Assembly: GCA_000969725.1 (NCBI GenBank)
Contig: JXSR01S005558.1
Strand: one strand, 5' to 3'
Source of the DNA: Ophiothrix spiculata
Taxonomy: Eukaryota > Echinodermata > Ophiuroidea > Amphilepidida > Ophiotrichidae
Length of the DNA: 20,215 nucleotides
Position numbers and translations under genes: made by a program. The notes below the pieces were generated by a model that was not told where the DNA came from, searched no databases, and saw only the letters and a list, made by a program, of their open reading frames with translations. Below, in pieces: positions 1-10,393 of this stretch (positions are counted from its first letter, which is position 1; the number at the start of each line of letters is the position of its first letter).

Positions 1-65
1 TTCATATTGTGTGTTTTGTTTTTCACACTTTTATAGCTTGTTGTAAACTTAATGACAATAACTAA

Positions 66-159
66 GTCTCCATTCGTAAATAACTCTCCATTCGTTCGTG
101 CATAATCACGAATGGAGAGTTATTGTATTAACACTCCATTCCTACAAAATAATGGAGTG
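66..159. repeat. Cluster of palindromes built on a CTCCATT core
   Basis: The core CTCCATT occurs five times here, three times forward (near 68, 86 and 134) and twice inverted (near 111 and 151). Arms 79-95 and 108-124 form a perfect 17-bp inverted repeat around a 12-base loop. A second hairpin with 9-bp arms lies at 132-140 and 151-159. TTCGTG/CACGAA at 95-112 offers an alternative pairing. It could be the remnant of a foldback element. No flanking target duplication was seen. Confidence 0.7.
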
Positions 160-393
160 AAAACACAATAGGGTGAGGTCTCGGGTGGGTGTTAAAAAAA
201 TGTAAATTTGGTATTATTTGAATTCTTATGCATGTCATTAGTTTTTACTGCATTTACAGTTTCTGGGTTATGTACACTAGTAGTAACACTTAAATTAAAT
301 AGACTTTCCAACAGTCCTTTAAAATAATTCTGTAAAGTAGTCATCTGTTTCAAATTATTATATTGGTTCAGCTGTGATATTATCACTTAATTA

Positions 394-413
394 AACATAT
401 ATATATATATATA
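394..413. repeat. (AT)n microsatellite
   Basis: An uninterrupted alternating AT run of about 18-20 bases lies directly upstream of the 109-bp tandem duplication. Confidence 0.9.
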
Positions 414-422
414 AGTTCCAAG

Positions 423-640
423 TAATTTATAACAGTATGAAATTGGATTATATACACATATACTCATTTAAAGCAAATGTAGTTTTTCTTTAGTGTGGTA
501 TACACAATATTGGAGATGTATGAAAATCTATTAATTTATAACAGTATGAAATTGGATTATATACACCTATACTCAATTCAAGCAAATGTAGTTTTTCTTT
601 AGTGTGGTATACACAATATTAGAGATGTATGAAAATCTAT
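423..640. repeat. Tandem duplication, 109-bp period, two copies
   Basis: Copy 1 covers 423-531 and copy 2 covers 532-640. I count about four mismatches (near 94%-97% identity) and no indels. A third copy starts at 641 but diverges after TAAT. Neither copy holds a long open frame. This is a simple local duplication. Confidence 0.95.
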
Positions 641-644
641 TAAT

Positions 645-2879
645 GTTCAATCATCATGATTAAATATTGGTTTTCTTATGTTTTTACAATGCATTTACAT
701 CTATCAATTATCTTATCTTAACTCAAATTTAAAAAATCAAATGACAGATTGACATTTTGACACTAAAGAACTCTTTTTCTTTGTATATTATCATTCACAA
801 ATGAAAATATGGGCTTATTGGTGATTAATGATCTTTAATGTACTTTGTTGAATAATATTGTCTATGAAAAGACATTAGCGCATAAACTGGCTAACTCTGA
901 AATTGAACCCTTTGAAAATACCAATGTAGTCAAATTTGCAAATTATGTATTCAGTTTTCAACACTTGCTGATTCATTTGTGCCCATTTGTCTGGCAAAAT
1001 GTGACAGTAATGTATCACCGAGACGAAAAATGATATGAGAACAGGCATAAAGTGTAAAATTTTGTTTCTCATTACCATAGTAATGTGAGATAAAGCTAAA
1101 ATAGGAACTTAAGGGACTAGCCTAGATTCCAGCTAGAATTAAATATTTATGGAAATCCAAAAAAGTGCAAAAATTTACACACAAATGGCTCAAATTGAGA
1201 GATAATTTAATTTGCAATGTATCATTCTTTGATGGTGGTGTGTTTCCTAAATCCTAACTTTTGTACCTCAGATGGATTTACCAGATAAAAGATCAAAAAA
1301 ATCTCCTGGAGATAATTTAAAACATATTAAAAGGGAAACAATTTCATCAAAAATAATTTGTTTTGGCCATCACAAATGTACAAACAAGATTTTTATCAGT
1401 TTTCAAACTAGAAACACTGTTTTCACACCACTTTTTGTCACCGGCGACAAAAATTAAAGTAGGTAAAGAATTGCTATTTTCTCCAAAAAACTTGTTTTGC
1501 CACTGGATAAAGTGCATATGTGTGCATTTTTATACTATTCCAGTTTAATTAAATTTTGGAATTTAATTCAACAAATGACCATAACAGAAAAAGTAAACAT
1601 ATTTAAACTAAATTCTTTGGGGGTGTTAATATCTACCAAAAACAAACCCAATAAGCAAAATAAAAATAATCAGTCATCTGTCACAAGAGGCGCTTCATTT
1701 TAACACTTTATATATAGTATTGCTTTAATTTTGACACGCCATGATTGTGTTACATTTCTTTTAGATGCATCAAAATAATTATTCCATAATAATGTATCTT
1801 TTTTGACATTGCTTGACACAATCAGGTTAATAGCTCATATCAGATTCGTTGCTTGATGTTCATGTTTCTCAAATTCATATTGAAATATAAAACAGCATAA
1901 ACATCTATTGAAGGCATGTTGAAATTCATAATTCATTTGATGTGTTTGATACATAAGTCTGTTAACATGAAACAACTTTTAGGTTAATGTTCAGTTACAA
2001 ATTAGTATTGTACCTGAAATAAGTGAGTAATATGCACTTAGCCTTTTTAATTCCTTTTACTAGTTACAAAAGGTTTTATTAGTCAAGAAAGTGAGAGGTG
2101 CTCTGACAAAATGAGTGCAGGATTGTGTGTTTTTGACAACATTTTCCTGACTATACTCTATTCATTTTTTTCAAGAATGGTGCAATTCTGCCAATATATA
2201 CAATACTGCACCTTGATGGACAAAATGTAAATTTGCAAGTGAAGATTTAAACTGTTGGCACTCTGCAAGCTTAAAAACATTCAAAGATCTCATTTTTTTA
2301 GATCTCTTTTTTTTTTTAAATATCAAACAAGCTAAAGTCAACAAAAATTCATGCTTGTTTAGGTGATTTATCTATTCAATATGAATGAATCCATGTTTCC
2401 TCTAATATTTGATCTTCCACTACCATAAAAATGGCTGATTCAAGGACCATATACATAGATATCACAAGAACAAATCTCATTCGAATGTACTACATCAATT
2501 ATTCATTAGCTCATTTTCACCATGTAACCGTATGCAGACAAATGCATTGAAATGTATTTAAACTATTTTTCATGCACAGATGAAATGTAGTAGTAAACAA
2601 AACACACCTTATTTGTAGATACATACCTCATTTTCTGATACCTTAATATACTACATACAGCATAATTCATAAGATACACATCTGTGTAACCCACCACCCT
2701 CACGCATGTAATATTTGATTTACGATTCTCTATTCATAGCGGGGTTTTTTGAAGGTAACTTTTTGTGTTTGTTTTGTTTTGTCTTGTCTTGCTTTCTCTG
2801 TAATATCTCTGTACGTCAATATATGCAACTTAGAGTTTGATTCCAGTTATATCAATTATAATATGTTCTAATTTTGTAA
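645..2879. other. Long stretch without a supportable gene
   Basis: Only chance-length open frames (about 60-68 codons) occur, and they lie on both strands and overlap each other. A small imperfect hairpin lies at 1067-1090 (TCTC..ATTAC against GTAATGTGAGA). There is a poly-T tract near 2309-2319. I see no splice-flanked coding segment, tRNA or terminal-repeat element. Confidence 0.6.
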
Positions 2880-2990
2880 ACTAAGTGCCTCCACCTAAAC
2901 GCCTAGTGTTTTCGGAGGCATCCATGTCTCTTATACACTTGTATGAATCGTTTTATATTATTCTCAGTGAAATGAAATAAATGAAATGTA
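2880..2990 (+). repeat. Possible LINE 3' UTR remnant with GAAAT-type tail
   Basis: The segment ends in a short simple tail of the form TGAAATGAAATAAATGAAAT at 2968-2987. It is preceded by a small hairpin with TGCCTCC (2886-2892) pairing with GGAGGCA (2914-2920). Tails of the TGAAATAAATGAAATGA type are common at the 3' ends of L2/CR1-like non-LTR retrotransposons in invertebrate deuterostomes. No reverse transcriptase coding sequence is present upstream, so this would be a 5'-truncated remnant. It could equally be chance low-complexity sequence. Confidence 0.3.
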
Positions 2991-3457
2991 TCGAATGCAA
3001 TTCCAGTTTAGTTGTTTAGATAAATATAAAATACAGACTGTCAAAAAATTATGCAAGGTGAATGAATGTCCAAGGTATAGGTAAATGTTTTATGCGGCAA
3101 AACTAAATGCTAACAATGTAAATAAGTGGTAAAAATGTTTTGAAAGTAAATTATACTGGGAAGTTTAATAATTCATGGTTAATTGATCACATTTAATTTA
3201 TGCTATTATACTCTATAATTATCAAGGAACTTTAAACTCGATTTCCACATAATGATTATTACTTAATATTGTATAGACTGCTTTGGATTTTGATCGCTAA
3301 TTCATCATGAAGAAAGAAATTGTAACATTATATATATATCTCATTCGAAAGCAAAATATTTGAAGAATTAACTCAATCTTGAAAATTGCAATATTATTCA
3401 CTACTTGCACAGTTTGCCATTTGCGGGGAGAGCCTCAATCTGACAGTCAATTAAACT
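2991..3457. other. A+T-rich spacer, nothing recognised
   Basis: No inverted-repeat element or tandem repeat is visible. A short ATATATAT tract lies near 3331-3339. The open frames starting around 3379-3401 owe their length to the repeat element that begins at 3458 and are not genes. Confidence 0.6.
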
Positions 3458-3731
3458 ACAATCTTTGTCAAAAGTGTTGGAGCAAAAAACAGTCGTTGAA
3501 GAAAATTCATCCCTTGTACCCCCTATACAATGTTGAAGCACCAACTGTCGTTTTCTGTCCACGGGGGAACCAACATGAGACAGGGGTGCGGGGAGGGGGT
3601 CAGTGGTTGGGGAAGGCTCAAGCCTTGCTGACCAAAAAAGGACAATTTCAGAACCTGGAAATTTACAAAACTGGGGCATTTTAATGCACCAATTTTCGGA
3701 TGTTGCTCCAACTACTTTTGACAAAGATTGT
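3458..3731. mobile_element. Non-autonomous inverted-repeat element (MITE), copy 1
   Basis: The ends are inverted repeats of about 28 bp. The left end starts ACAATCTTTGTCAAAAGT and the right end is the complement, ending ACTTTTGACAAAGATTGT, with one extra base in the right arm. The interior carries a G-rich tract at about 3564-3614 and no transposase. A second direct copy at 5139-5413 shares its right boundary exactly, at GATTGT, which supports a discrete element. Overlapping open frames of 62-125 codons on both strands recur in both copies and are repeat-derived. No convincing target duplication was identified, so the superfamily is unassigned. Confidence 0.8.
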
Positions 3732-4524
3732 GTCCTCGACATGCAAAAAAAATCATCTAAATTTCGTTTTTTGCTCATAAAATCAAAACCATTTAAGTTA
3801 TTGACACCAAATTTTGCCAGAATGTATGACTTAATGTTATCTTATCGTGCGTGTACGCATAACTCATAGGATTTTTCTCATTTAGGGATAGGTCATAAAA
3901 TACAAATGCTCTTAAAATGATGCCTATTGTCACGTATGTATGTCATTAGGAAAGTATATAACTTATCAAAAACATTACAAAATACTTAAAAAATATTATG
4001 TTACATTTGTAAAATCTATGTGTATCAGTATAATTTAATTAAAGTCGGGTTATTAGGGAGCAGTCATTCACAACGCAACATTAAACTCCGAATGCAGTAT
4101 CATCATTGTACAAGCGAGTGATTACATGATTCCCTCGGCATAGATTTGATAGAAATCTTGATATTGGTCCTGATATAAAAAAAAAGGATATATTTCAGCT
4201 GAAAGTGTGATATTATTGGGACATTCGCTCTAGTTTTATTGTTTGTAATTAGTTAAATGAACATTATTTAGGAATATGTGTCATAAACCCAAGAATTGCG
4301 TGCCTGACATTTAGGCCTATATGCTATATAAATGTTTTAAAACGTAACTGCTTTGTTTTCCGATACATGGTTTTAAAGTTGCAAGCAACATTATATTACC
4401 GATGAACACACTTGATTTATTCCAAATAATAGTATTTACTAAATAGAGATTTTAAATGAGTACTGATTAAAATATACTATTATTTTGTATGGACTTTATA
4501 GGGTGAACATTAACCATACTTACA
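3732..4524. other. A+T-rich spacer, nothing recognised
   Basis: This stretch contains only short open frames and homopolymer runs. A TAGGCCTAT motif occurs near 4313. I could define no tandem repeat, inverted-repeat element or RNA gene. Confidence 0.6.
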
Positions 4525-4592
4525 GAGGCATGCCATGATCTAAATTAATTTTTTAAAACCCGTGCGTTAATCAACTGAGCTACACAGAGACA
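4525..4592 (-). repeat. Degraded tRNA-derived SINE head
   Basis: Read on the minus strand, 4582 downward gives TAGCTCAGTTGATTAACGC. This matches the D-arm and A-box (consensus TRGYNNARNNG) of a eukaryotic tRNA gene. About 44 bases on, where the B-box should lie (around 4528-4538), the sequence ATGGCATGCC is only a degraded match to GGTTCGAATCC. There is no acceptor-stem pairing, so this is not a functional tRNA. It fits an old tRNA-derived SINE in minus orientation. Confidence 0.45.
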
Positions 4593-4947
4593 TGGTGATT
4601 TTGTGATGTCAAGTATCATAATTTAGCATAATGTTGCATAAGTATCCCCAAGAAAAAAATAATAATAATGACAAACAAATCATTATAGGGCATATGTATT
4701 CGTTTGTTCCAGAACACATGGATTAAAGACTCTCAGACAAGCATTTCATGCTCAAATGAATATGTAGGCCTATATATAATGAATATTTTTAATTTATTTA
4801 AAGTACACATTAAACTGTAATTATTGCATTAATTGATCTTTTAAATTGCATTATCATTAAATAGTCCCATAATTGATGATGCACTGTCAATTTTACGTGT
4901 AGGCTTACACACATCAGGTGATGCGATTGTATGCGGTATAGTGACAT

Positions 4948-5100
4948 GGTGAACCGTTCTCGGTTTACCACGTTGTTTTGGGTGCAAATCCACGATTGAC
5001 CATTTCCTCAATATAATAATAACTCATCTTTTATATTAATATAGTGGTCAACCGTGTAATGTGTGTACAATTCAATCATGGTCAATCGTTTCGATTTACC
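4948..5100. repeat. Six-copy GGTNAAYCG motif cluster, three in each orientation
   Basis: The 9-mer GGTNAAYCG appears forward at 4948-4956, 5046-5054 and 5080-5088. Its complement appears at 4961-4969, 4993-5001 and 5092-5100. Two adjacent pairs form small hairpins (4948-4969 and 5080-5100). The 12-mer at 4992-5003 is perfectly inverted at 5078-5089. The spacing is irregular. It could be a decayed foldback element, a cluster of binding sites, or chance sharpened by local duplication. Confidence 0.65.
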
Positions 5101-5138
5101 ATTATGGGCAGCACTCCTTGGATATCGTTTTGAAACTG

Positions 5139-5413
5139 TAAGATATTACAAAAGTGTTGGAGCAAAAAACAGTCGTTGAAGAAAATGCATCCCCCGTACC
5201 CCCTATTCAATGTTGAGGCACCAACTGTCTTTTTCTGTCCACGGGGGGAACCAACATTGAGACAGGGGTGGGGGGAGGGGGTCAGTGGTTGGGGAAGGCT
5301 CAAGCCTTGCTGACCAAAAAAGGACAATTTCAGAACCTGGAAATTTACAAAACTGCTGCATTTTAATGCACCAATTTTCGGATGTTGCTCCAACTACTTT
5401 TGACAAAGATTGT
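5139..5413. mobile_element. Non-autonomous inverted-repeat element (MITE), copy 2
   Basis: This is a direct copy of the element at 3458-3731, aligned without large gaps from 5149 to 5413. It differs by two 1-base insertions in the G-rich middle and by scattered substitutions. The right end is intact (TTTTGACAAAGATTGT). The left terminus is degraded and about two bases shorter. It has no coding capacity, and the open frames inside it mirror those in copy 1. Confidence 0.8.
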
Positions 5414-6432
5414 AGTATTCATTTCATGCAAGGTCAGTGGTTTTTGAAAGAGGGAATCAAACTGTAAATTTTAATGTTATGTAAGTTCTCGTTCATCTCG
5501 CAAACCAGGTTGAGGCTCTACCCAAAATGGCTAAACCATGCAATAGGTTAATATATTTGTAAGAACATTAATATGTTTTTCATAAAATCTAATTTGGCAT
5601 TATATTTTTTATATTGGAATAGCAATACTTTTTGAGGGAGAAACTTACCAAGTCAAGATTGTACTTGGACACACAGTAGTTTTGTTTGTACAGTAGCCAA
5701 TTATATAAAATAACGAAGAGAAAAATATGAATATATATAAGACAGACTATTTTTGTTTGAATATCTTATTCTATATCTGTTGAAATGCAATTTATTTTGT
5801 CTATTCTCATTTGATATACTGATACAAACATTGATGCTTTTAAAGCATTCTCACTACCACACTAATTTGCCATACACAGTCAATACCAAGTGTGGCTTGT
5901 TATTATAACTGAAGTGTGAAGCGATAACTCTTTAGCGAGTTGTAGCTTTAAATCAACTGTAAAATTGCCAGCACTAAGGGAATTAGTGTCATTACGTCTG
6001 TAAACGAAGTGGAAAGCACCTCTTCTATGTGACATATACAACCACAGGTATTTTGATAAAAAATTACAGATATCACAGTGTTGTGTAAAAAAGGTTAATT
6101 CAGAGTTAGATATCCATTTTATGATGGAACTGTCAGTTTATCCGCGCAAGAATGGTTTCATACTTCCAAAGTGTCAGGAGCCTTTTTATCATTTCTCCAA
6201 GGTGTGACACAGATACTCTGAAATTGACAGTGATGTGTTGTGGAAAGGATCAAGTAGGTGCTGGAAAATGTAAATGTGAAAACTTGCAAATATATTTAGC
6301 ATTAGGGATGTGCAAATATTTTTGTGTCATTAATTGTTGATTATTCTGTACAGGAAATGATAAAGTTACATGGGTAGATTGGCTGTAATGGCAGTATGGA
6401 AATTAATAATAATTACAATATACAGTTGTTGT
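5414..6432. other. Spacer with no supportable gene
   Basis: The only structure noted is a small hairpin at 5926-5941 (AACTC/GAGTT). The open frame at 6152-6340 is of chance length and has no recognisable motif. Confidence 0.6.
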
Positions 6433-7380
6433 CCCGGGGGGCCGCCTCCATTGACCACTGGATATCATGCACGACCAAAGAATCACGCAAACAGGGTCGT
6501 TTTTAAAGATTGGACACGATACGTACGTAACGAGAAAAGGGTATCAAAAACACGAACATGAAAAAAGGGTATACTTTATGCACGGAAATATATGCGTTTA
6601 GAGTCAGATTTGTGAGTGAAAATCATCTTTTTGTTGTTGTCTCTTTGCTAACTTTTCAGCAATGTTTTGGCAAAGTTTTTCTAGCATCCCCGGCTAAGCA
6701 AATGATGTTAACAATGAAACCAAACACGTACCGCGATCCAGCTCCAATCAGCAAACGCGTATCAAAATCTGAGCCAAAAGATCCCAATAGAGCACGTTTC
6801 TGATAGGCTACTGGACATCGCAGAACTCAGGTAATTTGCTTTAGGATGCTAAGAATTTGGATTTAAAGTGTTCTGTTTTTGTGCTAAGTTGGAAAATATA
6901 AAAAGATTATTTATTTCTTAAAATAAAAGCGAGTTTTTAACAGAATGTATGCCATATTCTAATTACAAAGTGCAATATTATAGTGACCTTTTTCAAACTG
7001 TAAAAACGGTGTTCCATCGCAAACTGGAAACATCGACCACTGCACTGGTTTGCACGGCAAGGAAGGATTTACACAATACTGTGGAATTTGCATGCATGAC
7101 CAGCGAAATTTACTCATATTTTGACAAGTTAGACAACTCAAAAAGTAGGGATGTATAGGGATTACCTATCCTATAATAGAATACTGAAAGTCAGAAAAAT
7201 TGGCATAGTACTCAGCCAGCCAAATAATGTTTTTTTAACGTTAAAAAACTGTTTTATGTTGGGTCAGAAAACGTTTCCAAAACGTGACACTATATTACTA
7301 GACATTACTGGGAATCTTCTGTATCTGTTGATATTTTGATCTGGGCATTTCCATATTTGTCTTAATACTCACTTGTGTTG

Positions 7381-7413
7381 TCAGTCCATGTAAATTACAT
7401 GAATATGGACTGA
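7381..7413. repeat. Nested palindrome
   Basis: TCAGTCCAT at 7381-7389 is inverted at 7405-7413. Between them lies a perfect palindrome, CATGTAAATTACATG (7388-7402). It sits inside the outer 6433-8827 element and could form a small cruciform. Confidence 0.75.
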
Positions 7414-7500
7414 CTGAACTCCACTGGCTCAATGGTCAATTTTCTGAGTTATTTTTGACAACTCACACCATGAAAAATGTGCTCTTAATGAATTGCTAAA

Positions 7501-8448
7501 GACCTGGGCCCAATTTCATAAAACCATTCTAAATTAGCAAGTAACTAGGATTTAGCAACATTCTAAATGGCTAGTTTGTTGCTTGTTAGAAATCCACTAA
7601 ATGAACAATTTACTAGTTGCTTGCTAGAAAGCAAGATAGAATGTTACAGTGATTGAACAAGGATTTAATATCATAATTACTTCCCAAGGACAATAGAAAG
7701 TACTTGAAATAAGAAAAGTTCTAAATAGAAATCAATTTAAACAAGAATAGTTCTGAAAAGGATCTTACCCCAGTATAGGGCTACTGTCCATTGGGGTATC
7801 GGTAAACACAGCATACAAAATATGCATAGCACATAAATATCTTTTTATACGTTTGCTACATATGGAAAATATTTGAATTAAAGCAACGAAGAAAAGGCAA
7901 AGACTATAAAGATTATAATTTCTCTGTGAAAAAGGTTTTCATTTGATTGTTAAGTAGACTACACCACTTTTTCTATAAACAAAAACCTTCAATAAATTCT
8001 TTCTGTTATTTTTTGTCTTTAAACGGCAATTCATTATTTGTAAATTATTTTTTTATTTATCTATCTATCTATCTATTTTTTTTTTCATTTATAATTGTAG
8101 GGTTTTTTTTTAATTATCATCACATTTGCTTATTTCAATGCTCTTAATTTGATATATTTTGGATATTCGACAAGTACCTATTGTTTTCTATATTATAGAA
8201 GACGATTTTAGAACTTAAAGTTGGCGATTTAATCCGTCTACATACATTTTGATGTCCTGATAAAAGTAACTTGGAATGGTTCTAATGATTAAGAAATACC
8301 CAAGAGCTATTCTAATTTTAGCAAGCAACTAGGAACCTTGCTAAGCTAAGAATGGTTTTATGAAATAGGTTTAGCAATGAACTAGCAATAGAAATGAAGT
8401 TAGAAACAAACTAGGCTTAGAATGGTTTTATGAAATTGGGCCCTGGTC
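7501..8448. mobile_element. Nested inverted-repeat element with GGGCCCAATTTCATAAA ends
   Basis: The terminal repeats at 7501-7532 and 8417-8448 match at 31 of 32 positions in inverted orientation (GGGCCCAATTTCATAAAACC in the core). Inside each end are degenerate inverted copies of an AGCAAGYAACTAGG motif (7537-7550, around 7612-7625 inverted, 8320-8333). The right subterminal repeat AAGAATGGTTTTATGAAAT is present a second time at about 8349. There is no transposase and no long open frame. Because it interrupts the 6433-8827 element, it arrived later. The element family is not assigned. Confidence 0.85.
8055..8088. repeat. (TCTA)n and poly-T low-complexity tract
   Basis: About four and a half TCTA units are followed by a run of roughly ten T residues, inside the nested 7501-8448 element. 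Confidence 0.85.
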
Positions 8449-8627
8449 CATGATAGTCAAGGAGTATGCCTGCCTAACAAAACATCAGTTTTTTTTACCT
8501 TGTTTTCTTTGTTTTTGTGTGCTTCTCTGATGTACCCGTAAGCCAAATGTGTTCACAAATACTGGAAAAGAGATGGTGCACTCTAAAGTTGTTTGGGCTA
8601 TTACTTAGGGGGTTAAGCTATTGTAAA

Positions 8628-8781
8628 TACTTATAGGTACATTTTCACACCCAGTACATGTTAAGGCTACAGTTTTGGACCGAATACTTGTTAAAGGTTC
8701 AGTTTCACATGCATATTACTTGTTAACTGGGTACATTTTCAGAATAGGGAAAAAACTTGTTTAGGGTGCTTTTTGAAACCC
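8628..8781. repeat. Degenerate subterminal tandem repeat, ~30-35 bp unit
   Basis: About five diverged units centre on TACTTGTTAA followed by a GGTNCA-TTTTC-like block. They lie just inside the right end of the 6433-8827 element. Repeated subterminal motifs often serve as transposase-binding sites; that role is inferred here. Confidence 0.55.
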
Positions 8782-8827
8782 TGTGGTTGCGCATGATATC
8801 CACTGGTCAATGGAAGTGCCCTCCCCC

Positions 8828-9796
8828 ATCATTTCACATCAACTAGGAGTCAGAGGCCAAAGTATATGATTCTCTGCTACTAGAAACACAGATAATTAAA
8901 TGGTTAGTGTCCTGGATATGTATTAACTTTATTTTTTTAAATGTCTTCAACCGACACGTATATAGATCTCTTTATTCTTGAGACTAAAGTGGTTACTTTC
9001 TTTCTAGTTTTGTTATTACTTGAGAGTCATAAATATCCATTTAATTCACCAATGAGTAACATATTCATATTCATTGGATGCAAATTGGTGTTGAAAAAGT
9101 GTGAATATAGTCTATGTAATAAGACTTACGTGTTGTAATGGTGAAATATGATTTGCGAGTTGCAGTTTTATGTCTTGAATTAATGCATGAATGTGTTACA
9201 AAACCATTATTTAGACACATGTGTCATAATAAAAGTCATGTTAATACTTTATCAGAATTTCAAATTGCTTATGTGGTTTTCTACAACCAGGTTAAGTGGA
9301 TCTTATGTCTATTGTGTTATATAACAGGGTTTTTTTCTCCAAAAAAAGAGAAAAAAACATTAAACTACGCATAGAAACGAAGTACAGTTTTAAAAGAGTA
9401 GTTGTTAACTTGGTCGCTAATAATCTGATAGAATAATGGCATTGCAAACAGAAACTCAGGTTACAGGTTTAGTTTGAGTCCACCAGTTAAGATCATAAAT
9501 GTCTTCCTTTCCTATCACATATAATGCTTTATGTCATGCATGCTATTAAAATATTTGCAAATATATTGGAAAATCATTTTTGATACCCATGATCGTAGCA
9601 TGTAGTATCTGAGGAAATTCAATTTAATAAAGAGTGTTATTTCATGCATGTTTTTTCCTAAATCCTAATACATGACAAGACTCCCCACAAAATGAAAATA
9701 CCATTGTATCGGTAACTCTGTGATCGTACAATGCTATATTTATAACTAGATCAACCTGGACAAGCATCAGGGGAAAAAACAGTTCAAATTCATTCA
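8828..9796. other. Spacer with no supportable gene
   Basis: Two abutting plus-strand frames (8941-9138 and 9138-9374, 65 and 78 codons) are hydrophobic-rich, contain no recognised domain and are plausible by chance in A+T-rich DNA. No repeats with defined ends were found. Confidence 0.55.
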
Positions 9797-10198
9797 TTGA
9801 AGTTTCTTATACAAAGTAATGCCCATTTGCAAGTAAGTATATCATCATTGCAAAATGAAAATTTTAGTTCAAATACAAGGCTCAGGAAACACAAATTCAG
9901 CAAAGAAAGGAGTTATTTAGTTACAAGAGATGATTACCTTGGGGTAATAAATTATTTCCATTTCTCTGAACTCATTATGGGAAAACCATTTAAGAGAAAA
10001 ATAAGTGAGAACCATCAAAGAGAAAAAACCCTTCAGCCAAGCTTATTCAAAGAATTGTCCTTATACAAGTTTCAAATGCCCATTTACAGTATAGTACTCC
10101 AATATTGCAAGAGGTATATTTCCAGTTTAGCCGCAAGGCTCAAGAACACAAGGTTGGCAGAAAGACGAGTGGATGTGTTGATTAAGAGGAACACCTAA
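9797..10198 (+). other. Longest open reading frame (133 codons), unrecognised
   Basis: This is the longest ATG-initiated frame in the window. The predicted product is basic (many K and R), lacks an obvious signal peptide or membrane segment, and matches no family I recognise. An AATAAA polyadenylation-type hexamer lies at about 10263-10268, roughly 70 bases after the stop, as in a terminal exon. Against coding status, the composition resembles its surroundings, and a frame of this length is only mildly unlikely in 20 kb of A+T-rich DNA. A GTAAGT donor-like site inside the frame at about 9832 adds ambiguity. Treat it as hypothetical. Confidence 0.15.
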
Positions 10199-10393
10199 GG
10201 GTAGTCAAATAATTTCCCCATCACTGAACCAATTTTGTCTATTGAGATTGTGCTCTTTGTGTGAATAAACAGTTTAGTATGAGAATGAATTCCTCATACT
10301 TTTTGATATTAAAGTATAATTATGCACATTTGTAAAATGATATTGTATAATTATTAACAATGTCAATATCATCTTTTAATCACATTTGTGAAT

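Larger units (their letters stand above)
6433..8827. mobile_element. Inverted-repeat DNA element (~2.4 kb), interrupted by a nested insertion
   Basis: The left end at 6433-6477 contains CCATTGACCACTGGATATCA. The right end at about 8784-8827 carries the complement with a few mismatches. Both termini begin with G/C-rich blocks (CCCGGGGGG on the left, complement of GGGGGAGGGC on the right). Subterminal repeats lie inside each end: AAAAGGGTAT motifs on the left at about 6534-6582, and TACTTGTTAA motifs on the right at 8628-8781. No transposase motif is visible; the largest open frame (6558-6803, 81 codons) is unrecognised. A separate element occupies 7501-8448. From memory, these ends belong to a family widespread in marine invertebrates. 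Confidence 0.7.

Noticed and set aside
3401..3778. 125-codon minus-strand ORF and overlapping frames at 3379-3869
   Set aside because: They lie in or across the MITE copy, and frames of the same sequence recur in the second copy at 5082-5467, so they are repeat sequence open by composition.
4561..4592. Functional tRNA gene on the minus strand
   Set aside because: Only the D-arm/A-box half is convincing; the B-box is degraded and acceptor ends do not pair.
8941..9374. Two abutting ORFs resembling an operon with an ATG overlap
   Set aside because: Neither has a recognisable domain or ribosome-binding context, and the window is not bacterial in character.
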